Of a stretch of DNA of 64,000 bases, positions 35,457-44,045 are shown one piece after another. Each line of letters starts with the position of its first letter. The stretch's first letter is position 1. Under the pieces are notes generated by a model. That model ran no database searches, was not told the DNA's origin, and saw nothing but the letters and a program-made list of their open reading frames with translations. Origin of the DNA: Pelethousia sp034933245 (lineage in GTDB: Bacteria > Bacillota > Clostridia > Christensenellales > CAG-138); assembly GCA_034933245.1 (NCBI GenBank), contig JAYFNX010000016.1, positions 1 to 64,000 on the forward strand. Direction: 5' to 3'. Position numbers and translations under genes: made by a program.

Positions 35457-35813
35457 TTAGGCCAAAACTACCAGCACGTCACCGGAGTTAACCGTAGCGC
35501 CTTTTGCAATGTTAACGGCCACTACTTTTCCATCGCGGGGCGCCATAATCTCATTTTCCATTTTCATTGCTTCCAAAACTGCCAGCACATCGCCGCTCTT
35601 TACAACATCGCCCACCTGCACGCGCACATCCATGATGTTGCCGGGCAAGGGGCTTTCCACAGATTCTGGGCCTGCTGCGGCGGCAGCGGGGGCTGCTACG
35701 GGAGCGGCTGCGGGCGCGGCGACAGGGGCAGCTACAGGAGCTGCGCCAGCGGCGATTTCTTCGACTTCGACTTCGTAAGAAGAACCGTTAACATTGACGA
35801 TGAATTTACGCAT
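35457..35813 (-). CDS. Biotin carboxyl carrier protein of the decarboxylase
   Basis: A 118-residue carrier. A short N-terminal region (MRKFIVNVNGSSYEVEVEEI) is joined by an Ala/Pro/Val linker to a biotinyl domain with the biotin Lys in LEAMKMENEI. It shuttles CO2 from OadA to OadB and replaces the fused biotin domain missing from OadA. The gene sits between oadG and oadB; it is often called the gamma-type (GcdC/MmdC) subunit. Confidence 0.93.
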   Translation of the reverse strand: MRKFIVNVNGSSYEVEVEEIAAGAAPVAAPVAAPAAAPVAAPAAAAAGPESVESPLPGNIMDVRVQVGDVVKSGDVLAVLEAMKMENEIMAPRDGKVVAVNIAKGATVNSGDVLVVLA

Positions 35814-35855
35814 GGGAAATCCTCCTGAATTTTTAAGTAAAGTATTTTTGGATAG

Positions 35856-36263
35856 TTAGATGTTTTTGATACTGTGGATACGCAGGCCCTGGGGCTCCGT
35901 GCCCATAGCAGTAGCCAGCGCCACGGATACTGCGGCTACAAACTGCCCGCGATCGCCTGCCTGTCCAGCGGAAAGACGCCGGATGGATCGGATACGAAGA
36001 CCATGAGGTTCCGTTCCCATAGCAGTGGCGATGGCGGCGGCCGTGATGGCGGTGAACAGCTTGCGATCCGCTATGTTCAGCGCTGCTGGCGCGGCAACGG
36101 GTGCCGCAGCAGGCGCGCTCGCCTTTTGATGGGTAGTGGCTACCGTACTTTTCTTGGCTACGGCGGCGCTCATCAGTTTGGTTAACAAAATCAAAGAGAC
36201 GAGCCCCACAAAAACAGTGGACATACCAAGAACAAGTACAAACCACGGACTGATATTCTGCAT
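35856..36263 (-). CDS. oadG: OadG-family subunit with duplicated C-terminal motif
   Basis: A 135-residue protein with one N-terminal membrane helix (WFVLVLGMSTVFVGLVSLILL), as in OadG, which assembles the decarboxylase. After an Ala/Pro linker the C-terminal family motif occurs twice. Residues 70-96 contain AIATAMGTEPHGLRIRSIRR and residues 108-134 contain ALATAMGTEPQGLRIHSIKN. The duplication is also visible at DNA level. It is the first gene of the operon, with ribosome site GGGAGGAAA. Confidence 0.85.
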   Translation of the reverse strand: MQNISPWFVLVLGMSTVFVGLVSLILLTKLMSAAVAKKSTVATTHQKASAPAAAPVAAPAALNIADRKLFTAITAAAIATAMGTEPHGLRIRSIRRLSAGQAGDRGQFVAAVSVALATAMGTEPQGLRIHSIKNI

Positions 36264-36326
36264 GGTAGATTTCCTCCCTTCTAAGTTTTTTTTAGAAAAT
36301 GAAACCAGGCATAAGATATACTTATT

Positions 36327-36367
36327 ATAGGGTGTATTTATGCCGTTAATGGCCGCTACGACCCTAT
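36327..36367 (-). other. 5'-terminal hairpin of the oad transcript
   Basis: ATAGGGT pairs with ACCCTAT, enclosing a smaller GCC/GGC hairpin. The predicted transcript starts at about 36368, so the stem would sit at the very 5' end. It matches no riboswitch class that I recognise. Confidence 0.4.
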
Positions 36368-36374
36368 TATCTAT

Positions 36375-36403
36375 ATTTTACATAATACCGACATCATGTG
36401 CAA
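36375..36403 (-). promoter_or_regulatory. oad operon promoter
   Basis: TTGCAC (36398-36403), a 17-bp spacer and TAAAAT (36375-36380) on the minus strand, giving a leader of about 105 nt. Confidence 0.6.
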
Positions 36404-36446
36404 GGAGATTTGGCAATTTTGTCAATTATATTTTTTGTTAACCATT

Positions 36447-37190
36447 CTAATTCGTTATATCTGAATCAAAGGGGTTCGCTGAAATATGGGATAAAGCCGC
36501 AATTTCCTCCTCCGTGAGGGGTCTATGTGAGCCGCTGGCCAGCGAACCCAAGCGCAACGGTCCCAACGCCACCCGCCGCAACATAAGGGTTTCATGGCCA
36601 ACGGCGGCCAGCATTCGGCGGACCTGTCGGTTTCGGCCTTCATGAATGGTAATATTAAAAGCGGTGTTTCCGTTTTGGAGATGGTGCAGCTCCTCCACCC
36701 GCGCCGGAAACGTGATACCGTCCTCCAGCATTACCCCCTGCTCCAACCTGCTTTTTTCTTCGGCGGACAGCGCACCGTTACAAATGGCGGAATAGGTTTT
36801 GTCAAACTTAAACTTTGGATGCGTCAGGCGGTAAGCCAGCTCACCATCGTTTGTCATAACCAAAAGGCCCTCGGAATCATAATCCAATCTACCCACGTTA
36901 TACACCCGGGCAGGCAGGTCTTTTACATAATGCATCACGGTAGGCCGTCCTTGGGGATCGGATGCGGTGCACATGACGCCCCGGGGCTTATTAAGCACCA
37001 CGGTGATGCGCGTTTCCTCCGGATGAACGGCATGCCCATCCACCTCCACCACATCGAAAGGAGGATTCACGGAGCACCCCAACTGGGCCGGTTGTCCATT
37101 TAGCCGCACACGCCCCCCCAGGATCATCTCTTCGCATTTGCGTCTGGAAGCAATCCCTGCGTCCGCCATGAATTTTTGAAGTCTCACCAA
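36447..37190 (-). CDS. rluB: Ribosomal large-subunit pseudouridine synthase (RluB/RsuA family)
   Basis: A 247-residue pseudouridine synthase. The N-terminal S4 RNA-binding domain (RLQKFMADAGIASRRKCEEMI) precedes the catalytic domain with Asp in GRLDYDSEGLLVMTNDG and RQVRRMLAAVGH. It most likely modifies 23S rRNA. The RsuA (16S) alternative is less likely given the dacF-rluB context common in Bacillota. Confidence 0.92.
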   Translation of the reverse strand: MVRLQKFMADAGIASRRKCEEMILGGRVRLNGQPAQLGCSVNPPFDVVEVDGHAVHPEETRITVVLNKPRGVMCTASDPQGRPTVMHYVKDLPARVYNVGRLDYDSEGLLVMTNDGELAYRLTHPKFKFDKTYSAICNGALSAEEKSRLEQGVMLEDGITFPARVEELHHLQNGNTAFNITIHEGRNRQVRRMLAAVGHETLMLRRVALGPLRLGSLASGSHRPLTEEEIAALSHISANPFDSDITN

Positions 37191-37217
37191 TCGGCAGACC
37201 TCCCCGCTTTATTATTC

Positions 37218-38348
37218 TCATGCAAGGAAGCGGGCCAGTTTTTCAATATAGAAGCGCACGGTAGCCTCGTCTATATCTTCCTCCGCCACCAGATCAAACC
37301 GGGTACGCAATGCGCCGTTTTCTTCCAAAACTTCCACATAGCCGCAGGTTTCCCCCTGGTGAACGGGCGCCGCAAGGGAATCCGGCAGGATGACCCTGGT
37401 ACGGTACTGGCTGCTTTCGTTTTTTTCCACAGGTACCATTATATCCTCTGCGGCGCAAAGTGCCAATCTATTTTTCATTCCGCCGTCCACAAAGATGCTG
37501 GCTACCCTATCTCCCCCGGATACCATAGGAACCATTTCATAATGATTCATGCCATAGTCCAGCAAGGTTTCCGCCTCTTTAAACATATCCGGGCAATCCA
37601 GAACAACGCCCACCAACTGCATACCATCCCGTTCGGCAGCAAAAACGAGGCAGCGGCCGGCGGCTTTTGTATAGCCTGTTTTCACGCCGTTCCCTCCCGC
37701 ATAGTTCCAGAGGATTTTATTTTTATTTTTAAATGTGCGCACGACAGCCCCGGTTTCCGCACGGTAATATTGGGTGGATACAATTTCGCGAAACGTTTCA
37801 TTTTGCATGGCCGCGGCGGCAATCAGCGTCAGATCATAGGCGGTGGTATAGTGGTCCGCATTGGGCAAGCCGTTCGGGGTGACAAAGTTTGTATTCACGG
37901 CGCCCAACTGCCGGGCCTTAGCGTTCATCATAGCGGCAAACTGTTTAATCCCATGGCCGATATGGACTGCAATGGCAACGGCAGCATCATTGCCGGAGGC
38001 CAGCATAAGGCCATAAACCAGATCACGCAAGCTGATGGTCTCTTCCATTTGCAGGTAAATGCTGGAACCCTCTACGCCATAGGCCGTGGCATCCGTGGTT
38101 ACCATTTCGTCCAGGTTTCCTATCTCTATGGCCAAAAGCGCCGTCATCACCTTCGTGGTGCTGGCCATAGGAAGCTTCTGCTGCGCATTCCTTTCATAGA
38201 GAACTTTTCCTGTGGTGGCCTCCATCAACAAGGCCGCCCGGGCACTGGTCTCGGGCGGCTGGGAGAGCGCTTGCACAGGATATGCAACAAGCAGGAACAG
38301 CAAAGCTAAAAGGGCCGCAAGGCAGCCTCTTATAAGCCGCATGGTCAT
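37218..38348 (-). CDS. dacF: D-alanyl-D-alanine carboxypeptidase (DacF-like, peptidase S11)
   Basis: A secreted or membrane-attached penicillin-binding protein that trims the terminal D-Ala from peptidoglycan pentapeptides. The 376-residue protein has a signal peptide (to about residue 28). All active-site motifs are present: S63-T-T-K66, S118-G-N120 and K223-T-G225. A C-terminal PBP5-like beta domain and a likely amphipathic end helix follow. It overlaps ytfJ by four bases. An inactive paralogue is at 41543-42700. Confidence 0.93.
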   Translation of the reverse strand: MTMRLIRGCLAALLALLFLLVAYPVQALSQPPETSARAALLMEATTGKVLYERNAQQKLPMASTTKVMTALLAIEIGNLDEMVTTDATAYGVEGSSIYLQMEETISLRDLVYGLMLASGNDAAVAIAVHIGHGIKQFAAMMNAKARQLGAVNTNFVTPNGLPNADHYTTAYDLTLIAAAAMQNETFREIVSTQYYRAETGAVVRTFKNKNKILWNYAGGNGVKTGYTKAAGRCLVFAAERDGMQLVGVVLDCPDMFKEAETLLDYGMNHYEMVPMVSGGDRVASIFVDGGMKNRLALCAAEDIMVPVEKNESSQYRTRVILPDSLAAPVHQGETCGYVEVLEENGALRTRFDLVAEEDIDEATVRFYIEKLARFLA

Positions 38349-38797
38349 CGGCCTTCTCCGTCTTCATTTTCTTTGGTGCGGAAACCCCGGATTGCCTGTT
38401 CCAGTGTCGTGATGGATTCAGGAAGAAGCTCAATGGCACGATCCAGCGTACCCTGGCAGGAAGCGGGCAAAACCTTTACATTTCCGCCGTTTACGGAAAG
38501 AAAAGCGAGGGGGGTAAGGGTCATCCCCGCAACGGAAGCCCCGGCAAAAGGATAGCAGCCGTCCTGTTCGCCGGATAGTTCCTCTCCGCTGCGCGCAATG
38601 CGGGATTTACTTTCCTTCTTTTCCTCTTGACCATATTCCCCGCCGCCGGAAAAGAAGCCCATGCTTACTTTTGAGACGGGAAGAATCATGGTCTCGCCCG
38701 TGGTGAGAATGGGGGTGCCGACGATGGTGTTCACATCTACCATTTCCTTAAGCTGTTCCATCGTGGTTTTCATGATGTTTTCAATGGGGTGTGCCAT
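38345..38797 (-). CDS. ytfJ: GerW-family sporulation protein YtfJ
   Basis: A 150-residue protein of the GerW/YtfJ family. The N-terminus HPIENIMKTTMEQLKEMVDVNTIVG and the segment GTPILTTGETMILPVSKVSMGFFSGGGEYG are diagnostic. In Bacillus it is made in the forespore and is needed for normal L-alanine germination. Its start lies 28 bp inside the upstream ytfI-like gene, the same pairing as in Bacillus. Confidence 0.92.
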   Translation of the reverse strand: MAHPIENIMKTTMEQLKEMVDVNTIVGTPILTTGETMILPVSKVSMGFFSGGGEYGQEEKKESKSRIARSGEELSGEQDGCYPFAGASVAGMTLTPLAFLSVNGGNVKVLPASCQGTLDRAIELLPESITTLEQAIRGFRTKENEDGEGR

Positions 38798-39336
38798 AGC
38801 TTTTTACCTCGCGTGCCGCGTATTTGATGCCGGATAGCAACACCTATAATCTGCCATATCCGCAAGGTAACTATGCCTTCCAGATTCAGGCAAAAACACC
38901 GAACGCCGCATACCGGCACCACGCGAACCTGGAGCGAAACGGGCGTGAGCAGGAACCTTGCAAGGCAGTCCAAAGTAATGGATGTGGCGCCAGCCCAACA
39001 GATTGCAGCACAGGCATCTTCCGCGTTGCCCACCACGCCCCTGATTCGCAGCTCGTCTGCCCGAAGCCAGATATCATGCTGCAGAATGAACTCCCGGAAG
39101 AAGAGACTTTTCTTTCTCCCCCTTTTTTTGTCCAAATCCCTAATTTTGCCGCCTGCGTAGAGCCGCAAAGGAAAATAGGAAACGCACCCTTGGATGCGGA
39201 AACGCACAAGGCGGAAAAAAGCCTGCACCTGAACCGAGAGCATTGCACGCTCCCGTTCCACCGTGAGGCAATAGTGCAACCGTATATTGCTCAGTAGGCC
39301 GCATAGAATTGCCGCCGCTACAATCAAAAAGGCCAT
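38770..39336 (-). CDS. DUF2953 / YtfI-like protein
   Basis: A 188-residue protein with one N-terminal membrane helix (MAFLIVAAAILCGLL). The soluble part resembles the DUF2953 family (YtfI). I chose ATG 39336 because GGAGGG lies just upstream; a GTG 63 bp earlier gives a 209-residue form without a good ribosome site. It is Cys-rich for its length. Position before ytfJ supports the YtfI assignment. The molecular function is unknown. Confidence 0.68.
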   Translation of the reverse strand: MAFLIVAAAILCGLLSNIRLHYCLTVERERAMLSVQVQAFFRLVRFRIQGCVSYFPLRLYAGGKIRDLDKKRGRKKSLFFREFILQHDIWLRADELRIRGVVGNAEDACAAICWAGATSITLDCLARFLLTPVSLQVRVVPVCGVRCFCLNLEGIVTLRIWQIIGVAIRHQIRGTRGKKLWHTPLKTS

Positions 39337-39413
39337 ATACCCTCCAGCATAAGGTATTGGCCTTAGTGTTTTCCAAAGTTGGATTTTTATGTCCCGCACA
39401 TAATTCGGAACGG

Positions 39414-40007
39414 TTATGCGCTTGCTCCAGAAGGGGAGATCGATAAAAATGCGGGTTTCTCCGTGCTATCTTCCGAAGAAAAGGTTTCATAACTTGGCAG
39501 TTCAGAGAGGGAATGCAAGCCAAACTGGCGCAAAAATGCATCCGTGGTACCGAAAAGTATGGGCTTCCCCACCGCGTCTTTACGGCCAACCTCCCGGATT
39601 AAACCCAGCTTTTGAAGCTGGCTTACCGAATAGTCGCAGCGGACGCCTCGGATGGCCTCAATATCGTTTCGCGTCACGGGCTGCTTATATGCCACGATGG
39701 ATAAGGTTTCCATCATGGCCTGGGAGAAGCTCTTAGACTGGGCAGGCTGTAACAGTTCCTCCACATAGCCCGCATAGCACCGGTTGGAAATCAACTGCAC
39801 GGTGTCCGCCGTCCGATATAGCTGAATGCCCCTGTGTTGTTCCTTATATTGTGCTTCCATTTTGGTAAGGATGGCATGGAGCTCCAACTCCGTTACGCCT
39901 AGAACCCGCTGCAGTGAGATAAAGTCCACCGCTTCTCCGGAAACGAATAAAATGCACTCGATGACACCGAATCGCTCTTGCTGATCTAAAAACTGTTTGC
40001 TCTCCAT
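39414..40007 (-). CDS. scpB: Segregation and condensation protein B
   Basis: ScpB is a winged-helix (kleisin-associated) subunit of the Smc-ScpA-ScpB condensin. The sequence shows IECILFVSGEAV, ETLSIVAYKQPVTRNDIEAIRGV and GRKDAVGKPILFGTT, all typical. I chose ATG 40007 (MESKQF). An in-frame ATG at 40034 overlaps the scpA stop and would also allow coupling, so the start is uncertain. The C-terminus extends past the core as a low-complexity tail. Confidence 0.92.
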   Translation of the reverse strand: MESKQFLDQQERFGVIECILFVSGEAVDFISLQRVLGVTELELHAILTKMEAQYKEQHRGIQLYRTADTVQLISNRCYAGYVEELLQPAQSKSFSQAMMETLSIVAYKQPVTRNDIEAIRGVRCDYSVSQLQKLGLIREVGRKDAVGKPILFGTTDAFLRQFGLHSLSELPSYETFSSEDSTEKPAFLSISPSGASA

Positions 40008-40023
40008 GTTTCCGTCCGTTTCC

Positions 40024-40788
40024 TCATTGCTCATCCATATATTCAAAGTTCTCATCATCCAGAAGAATGTCACCGGGTAGGATTGCGATGGGTTCATACG
40101 GCCCGCTTTGCTTCAGGCGAACTTCCCCCCGGGTGAGCATGTCCAAAAGGGCCATGAACGTAACGATCATCTCAAGCTTGGACGTGCCGGACGCAAACAG
40201 ATCCCGAAAATCGATTCGCTCCCTCCCCTGCAGAAGGGAACGAATCTTCACAAGCTGGGTGCGCACGGTATAAATGTCCGCCTGAACCTCATGGGAGCTG
40301 ATGGCATGGGCACGCTCATCCTCCCGGCGGCTGAGCAGCTCCAGAAAAGCGGTTAGAAGGCCGGCAGGAGAGCTTTCTTCCCAAATGACCTCCTTGGGCG
40401 GTAAAAGAAATTCCTCCGGCAGCTTTGTAAACGCGCCCCTGGCCTCATGCAATAGATTTTCCAGATGGATGCTCGCTTCTTTCATGGCCTTATATTCTCG
40501 AAGCTGACGGATAAGAACCTCGGCCGGGTCTTCCTCCTCCCCTTCCTCTTTCGGAGGGCGGGGTAGCAGGGAGCGGGATTTGATATACACCAGCGTAGTG
40601 GCCATGGTGAGGAACTCGCTGGCCATATCCATGTCCATCCCGTCCAGATGCGCCATGTATTCCAGATATTGGGCGGTAATTTCCGAGATAAAAATATCCT
40701 TAATGTCTACCTCCGCCTGCTCAATCAGGTGCAAGAGCAAGTCCAGAGGACCTTCAAACTGCTTTAGATGAACTTCATAGGCAGCCAT
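40024..40788 (-). CDS. scpA: Segregation and condensation protein A
   Basis: The kleisin that bridges Smc heads. The 254-residue protein begins MAAYEVHLKQFEGPLDLLLHLIEQAEVDIKDI-like, the clear ScpA N-terminus. The C-terminal winged-helix region (FMALLDMLTRGEVRLKQ) is present. ATG 40788 abuts the M50 protease stop, and the gene continues into scpB. Confidence 0.93.
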   Translation of the reverse strand: MAAYEVHLKQFEGPLDLLLHLIEQAEVDIKDIFISEITAQYLEYMAHLDGMDMDMASEFLTMATTLVYIKSRSLLPRPPKEEGEEEDPAEVLIRQLREYKAMKEASIHLENLLHEARGAFTKLPEEFLLPPKEVIWEESSPAGLLTAFLELLSRREDERAHAISSHEVQADIYTVRTQLVKIRSLLQGRERIDFRDLFASGTSKLEMIVTFMALLDMLTRGEVRLKQSGPYEPIAILPGDILLDDENFEYMDEQ

Positions 40789-40789
40789 A

Positions 40790-41467
40790 TCACGCGATGC
40801 CGAGCAGTTGGAAAATGCCCATATAAATGCTTTGCAGCACGTAAACGATGCCATTGACCAGAGGGCTCATAATCGTGCTGAGGACCCCGGAAAAAAGCAA
40901 AACAAGCAGGATAATATAGCCATATTGATTTAGGAAGGAAAAGAATCGGTACGCCCCGTTTCCCCGTAAAAACAGGCATTGGGCTACGTGATAGCCGTCC
41001 AAGGGTGGGATGGGCAGCAGATTGAACACGCAAAGCCCTACATTGAGGAAAAAGAACGTATAGAATAGATTTGCCCCCATTTCGTTCACACCGGTGGTGA
41101 ATGCGAACAGGTAAAATACGCCCATGGAGACAAACGCCAAGATGAGGTTCGTCGTTACACCCGCAAGGGATACGATAAGCTCATCCTTACGGGGATTTTT
41201 AAAATACCGGGTGCTGATGGGTACTGGCTTGGCCCAGCCAAAACGAAACAGCATCAAGGTAAGAAAGCCGACCGGGTCAATATGGGCAAATGGGTTAATG
41301 GTCATGCGGCCCAAATTCCTGGCAGTAGGATCGCCCAGGCGATAGGCTGCATATGCATGGGCCCATTCATGAAATGAAAGGGCTACAAGAACCGCCGGAA
41401 TCCGATAAAGGAGCTCGGTCAGAAACTCCATGGGGTTGGAAAACAAACTCGAAATACCTGTTAACAA
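40790..41467 (-). CDS. Site-2 protease family protein (peptidase M50)
   Basis: A 225-residue intramembrane metalloprotease of the short M50 type. The zinc motif HEWAH (HExxH) lies in the second hydrophobic segment, and PPLDGYHV supplies the third ligand Asp. Four to six membrane segments are visible. Such proteins commonly sit next to scpA-scpB in Bacillota. The substrate is unknown. Confidence 0.9.
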   Translation of the reverse strand: MLTGISSLFSNPMEFLTELLYRIPAVLVALSFHEWAHAYAAYRLGDPTARNLGRMTINPFAHIDPVGFLTLMLFRFGWAKPVPISTRYFKNPRKDELIVSLAGVTTNLILAFVSMGVFYLFAFTTGVNEMGANLFYTFFFLNVGLCVFNLLPIPPLDGYHVAQCLFLRGNGAYRFFSFLNQYGYIILLVLLFSGVLSTIMSPLVNGIVYVLQSIYMGIFQLLGIA

Positions 41468-41542
41468 GCCTATAACACCTCATTTTAAGATGCGTTTATT
41501 ATAAGCTATTTATGTCACCCTTTGCAAGTGCGGGTATGGGCC

Positions 41543-42700
41543 CTATCCGTGGACCCAGCCCGAAAGCACAATAACGGCATAATCCACCACCCCCGCCTGG
41601 GGAATATCCTCGGCCGGGAACAACTCAACCGAGCAAATTTCCGCGCCTGTATCGTCCAGATAGCGCACCGTACCCACCGATTCGCTGCTGGAAAGCGGTG
41701 CCGTAAGCGCCTCGGGTAAATCCCACTGCGCCTCATGCCCCGTACCTCTGGGCATCAGGAGAACCGCCTCCTTTCCCGCTATCAGCGCCACGGTGCTGCG
41801 CCTAGCGCCCAAAACAGGCATGGCATCCACCAGCACCTCTTCCACACGCGCCAGATTTTTTACTTCGTAGGCCGCGAAGCCATAATCGATGAGGTCGCCG
41901 GCAGCCGCAAATCGAGCGGAAGCATTGGGGGCGCCAATAACGGTGCACAGCCAGGCCGTACCCCCTCTGGATACGCTGAATACCCCGCAGTATCCAGCCG
42001 TGGCCGAAGAACCGGTGGCCACGCCCGTACAGCCTACGGATGTTTTTAGAAGCTTATTGGCGCTTGCCAACTCCGTCGTCCTTCCGTCCGCATGGGAGAT
42101 GCCGTCAAAAAACAGGTTGCTGTAAGCGGTAAAGGCGGGGCTATTCATCAGCGCCCTGCCAAGGCAGGCAAGCTCATTGGCGCTCAAGCGGACTTCGGCG
42201 CCCATAAGGTCTGCATAAACCGCATCCACACCCAGCTCAAAAAGACGCGTCTGCATATGCTGGATGCAGGCTGTGGCTGAACCGTATGCAGCCTCCGACA
42301 ATGCGTAAATGGCGTCTCCGGCGGTGATCATCACAGCAGCTTTCATGAGGGAAGCCGCATCGATGACTTCGTAAGCCGATAAAAAGGCAGTGGGCCCTTT
42401 AATCCGCGCCGCCTCCTCGCTAACGGTAATGGAAGCGCTTGGTTCCAAAATGCCCGCATCCATTGCCTCGCAAACCACAAGCAAGGCGGGAAGCCGGCTT
42501 AACCCGCCAACCTCCATCTTCTCCTCCGCTTGATAGGAGGCCACGCTCTGACCGCCCACCTGCTCCATCAAAACGGCTGCCTTGGCCCCCGCAAGATCCC
42601 CAGGCATGGGTGCATTTGCTGCCAAGGCCACGCCGCCGGGCATTAGCAAAAGCAAAACCAGCGCCAAGGATAAGGCGCGTGCGAAAATTCGTTTTTGCAT
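41543..42700 (-). CDS. Catalytically degenerate DacF/PBP5-like protein
   Basis: A 385-residue secreted protein with a signal peptide (to about residue 28). It aligns along its length with the DacF protein at 37218-38348 but has lost every active-site motif. SxxK is S68-R-L-P71, SxN is A127-G-D129, and KTG is A228-T-G230. The frame is open and intact, so it is a pseudo-enzyme rather than a decayed gene. It may bind peptidoglycan or act as a scaffold. ATG 42700 follows a G-run ribosome site lying inside a hairpin. An upstream in-frame start is less likely. Confidence 0.8.
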   Translation of the reverse strand: MQKRIFARALSLALVLLLLMPGGVALAANAPMPGDLAGAKAAVLMEQVGGQSVASYQAEEKMEVGGLSRLPALLVVCEAMDAGILEPSASITVSEEAARIKGPTAFLSAYEVIDAASLMKAAVMITAGDAIYALSEAAYGSATACIQHMQTRLFELGVDAVYADLMGAEVRLSANELACLGRALMNSPAFTAYSNLFFDGISHADGRTTELASANKLLKTSVGCTGVATGSSATAGYCGVFSVSRGGTAWLCTVIGAPNASARFAAAGDLIDYGFAAYEVKNLARVEEVLVDAMPVLGARRSTVALIAGKEAVLLMPRGTGHEAQWDLPEALTAPLSSSESVGTVRYLDDTGAEICSVELFPAEDIPQAGVVDYAVIVLSGWVHG

Positions 42701-42710
42701 AATAATAAAA

Positions 42711-42755
42711 GCCCCCCTACACAGATCATATTCCATATCTATGTATCAGGGGGGC
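42711..42755 (-). terminator. Long hairpin after deoB overlapping the next ribosome site
   Basis: GCCCCCC/GGGGGGC outer stem plus ACATAGAT/ATCTGTGT inner stem, then TTTTATTATT. The 3' G-run is also the only ribosome site for the gene at 42700. It could terminate deoB transcripts or hide that ribosome site. Confidence 0.75.
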
Positions 42756-42769
42756 ACAAATACGACAAA

Positions 42770-43966
42770 CTAATCTTTTTTGCCTGCAAGGTTTAAATCA
42801 TGTAAAAAAGAGGTGCCTGTCTTCCATGGTGTGCCTGTAATATATTCAAAGACAGTGCTGCCGATATCCGCAAAAGTCTTTCTGGTTCCCAAATTTACAG
42901 CGCCCGTCATCCCTTTGCTATAAGCCAATATTGGGATATATTCACGCGTATGATCCGTACCCGGCCAAGTCGGATCGCATCCATGATCCGCCGTAATTAT
43001 AAGCAAATCATTCGGACCCATGGCTTCCCCAAAAGCCGGCAATTGCCCGTCAAAATACTCCAGCGCCTTCGCATACCCCTCCACATCGTTACGGTGGCCA
43101 TAGAGCATGTCGGTATCCACCAAGTTGGTAAAAATCAGGTTTCCAGCGCCCTCTTGTATATAACGCAGCGTAGCCTCTATGCCGTCATGATTGTTTTTGG
43201 TATGATTTGCTTCGGAAATTCCTCGATGGCAAAAAATATCCTCAATCTTGCCCACGGCAATGGTAGTATAGCCCTTTGCCACAAGGCCGTCCAGAATCGT
43301 ATCCTCAATGGGCGGTACGGCGAAATCCCGACGATTCTCCGTGCGGGTATAGTGGCCGTTTGATCCCACAAAGGGCCGCGCAATCACCCGGCCCACCAGA
43401 TCGGGGGGGACCAGCATAGCCCTGGCTTCCTCACACATTTTATAGAGTTCCGCCGGGGGGATGATCTCTTCGTGAGCAGCGATTTGGAAAACGCTGTCCG
43501 CAGAGGTATATACAATGGGCTTTCCCGTTTTTACGTGCTCATCGCCAAGTTCCTGAATGATAACGGTACCCGAAGCCACCCGGTTGCCTAGCACTTGTCG
43601 GCCGATCCGTTTCTCGAAATCTTCGATGATATGGGATGAAAAACCCTTGGGATAGGTTTTAAAGGGCTCGTCCATGATGATGCCTGCCATTTCCCAATGG
43701 CCACAGGTGGTGTCCTTCGCGAATGTTTTTTCTGCGGCACGTCCATATCCACCCTGCAAAGGCCCCGCATAGGCGGGCAGGCGTTCCGCGCCTTGAATGC
43801 GGGAAAGTCCCATGGAATACATATGGGGTAACTCCAGATGCCCCCGATGCTCGTAAATATTACAAATGGTATTGGCGCCGTCATCTCCAAATGCTGCGGC
43901 GTCCGGTAGGCTACCAATCCCAGCGCTGTCCAGAACGACAAGAATGGCCCGTTTATGCTCCAGCAT
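42770..43966 (-). CDS. deoB: Phosphopentomutase
   Basis: Interconverts ribose (or deoxyribose) 1- and 5-phosphate in nucleoside salvage. The 398-residue alkaline-phosphatase-superfamily enzyme has the metal motif VVLDSAGIG at the N-terminus, KDTTCGHWEMAG with the active-site Thr, and ITADHGCDPTWPGTDHTRE near the C-terminus. No other nucleoside catabolic gene is adjacent. Confidence 0.96.
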   Translation of the reverse strand: MLEHKRAILVVLDSAGIGSLPDAAAFGDDGANTICNIYEHRGHLELPHMYSMGLSRIQGAERLPAYAGPLQGGYGRAAEKTFAKDTTCGHWEMAGIIMDEPFKTYPKGFSSHIIEDFEKRIGRQVLGNRVASGTVIIQELGDEHVKTGKPIVYTSADSVFQIAAHEEIIPPAELYKMCEEARAMLVPPDLVGRVIARPFVGSNGHYTRTENRRDFAVPPIEDTILDGLVAKGYTTIAVGKIEDIFCHRGISEANHTKNNHDGIEATLRYIQEGAGNLIFTNLVDTDMLYGHRNDVEGYAKALEYFDGQLPAFGEAMGPNDLLIITADHGCDPTWPGTDHTREYIPILAYSKGMTGAVNLGTRKTFADIGSTVFEYITGTPWKTGTSFLHDLNLAGKKD

Positions 43967-44045
43967 AATTTAATCCCTTCTTTTGTTGCATTTGAGGTGC
44001 GAAACCTCTGTAAGATTGTACCACCCTTTGAAAGTACCCGTCAAT

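Noticed and set aside
37176..38309. 377-codon plus-strand open frame opposite dacF
   Set aside because: It is exactly antisense to a well-conserved gene with all catalytic motifs; the long frame results from codon bias.
43967..44045. Hairpin GAGGT/ACCTC upstream of deoB as a terminator
   Set aside because: Five-base stem without a T-run on either strand.
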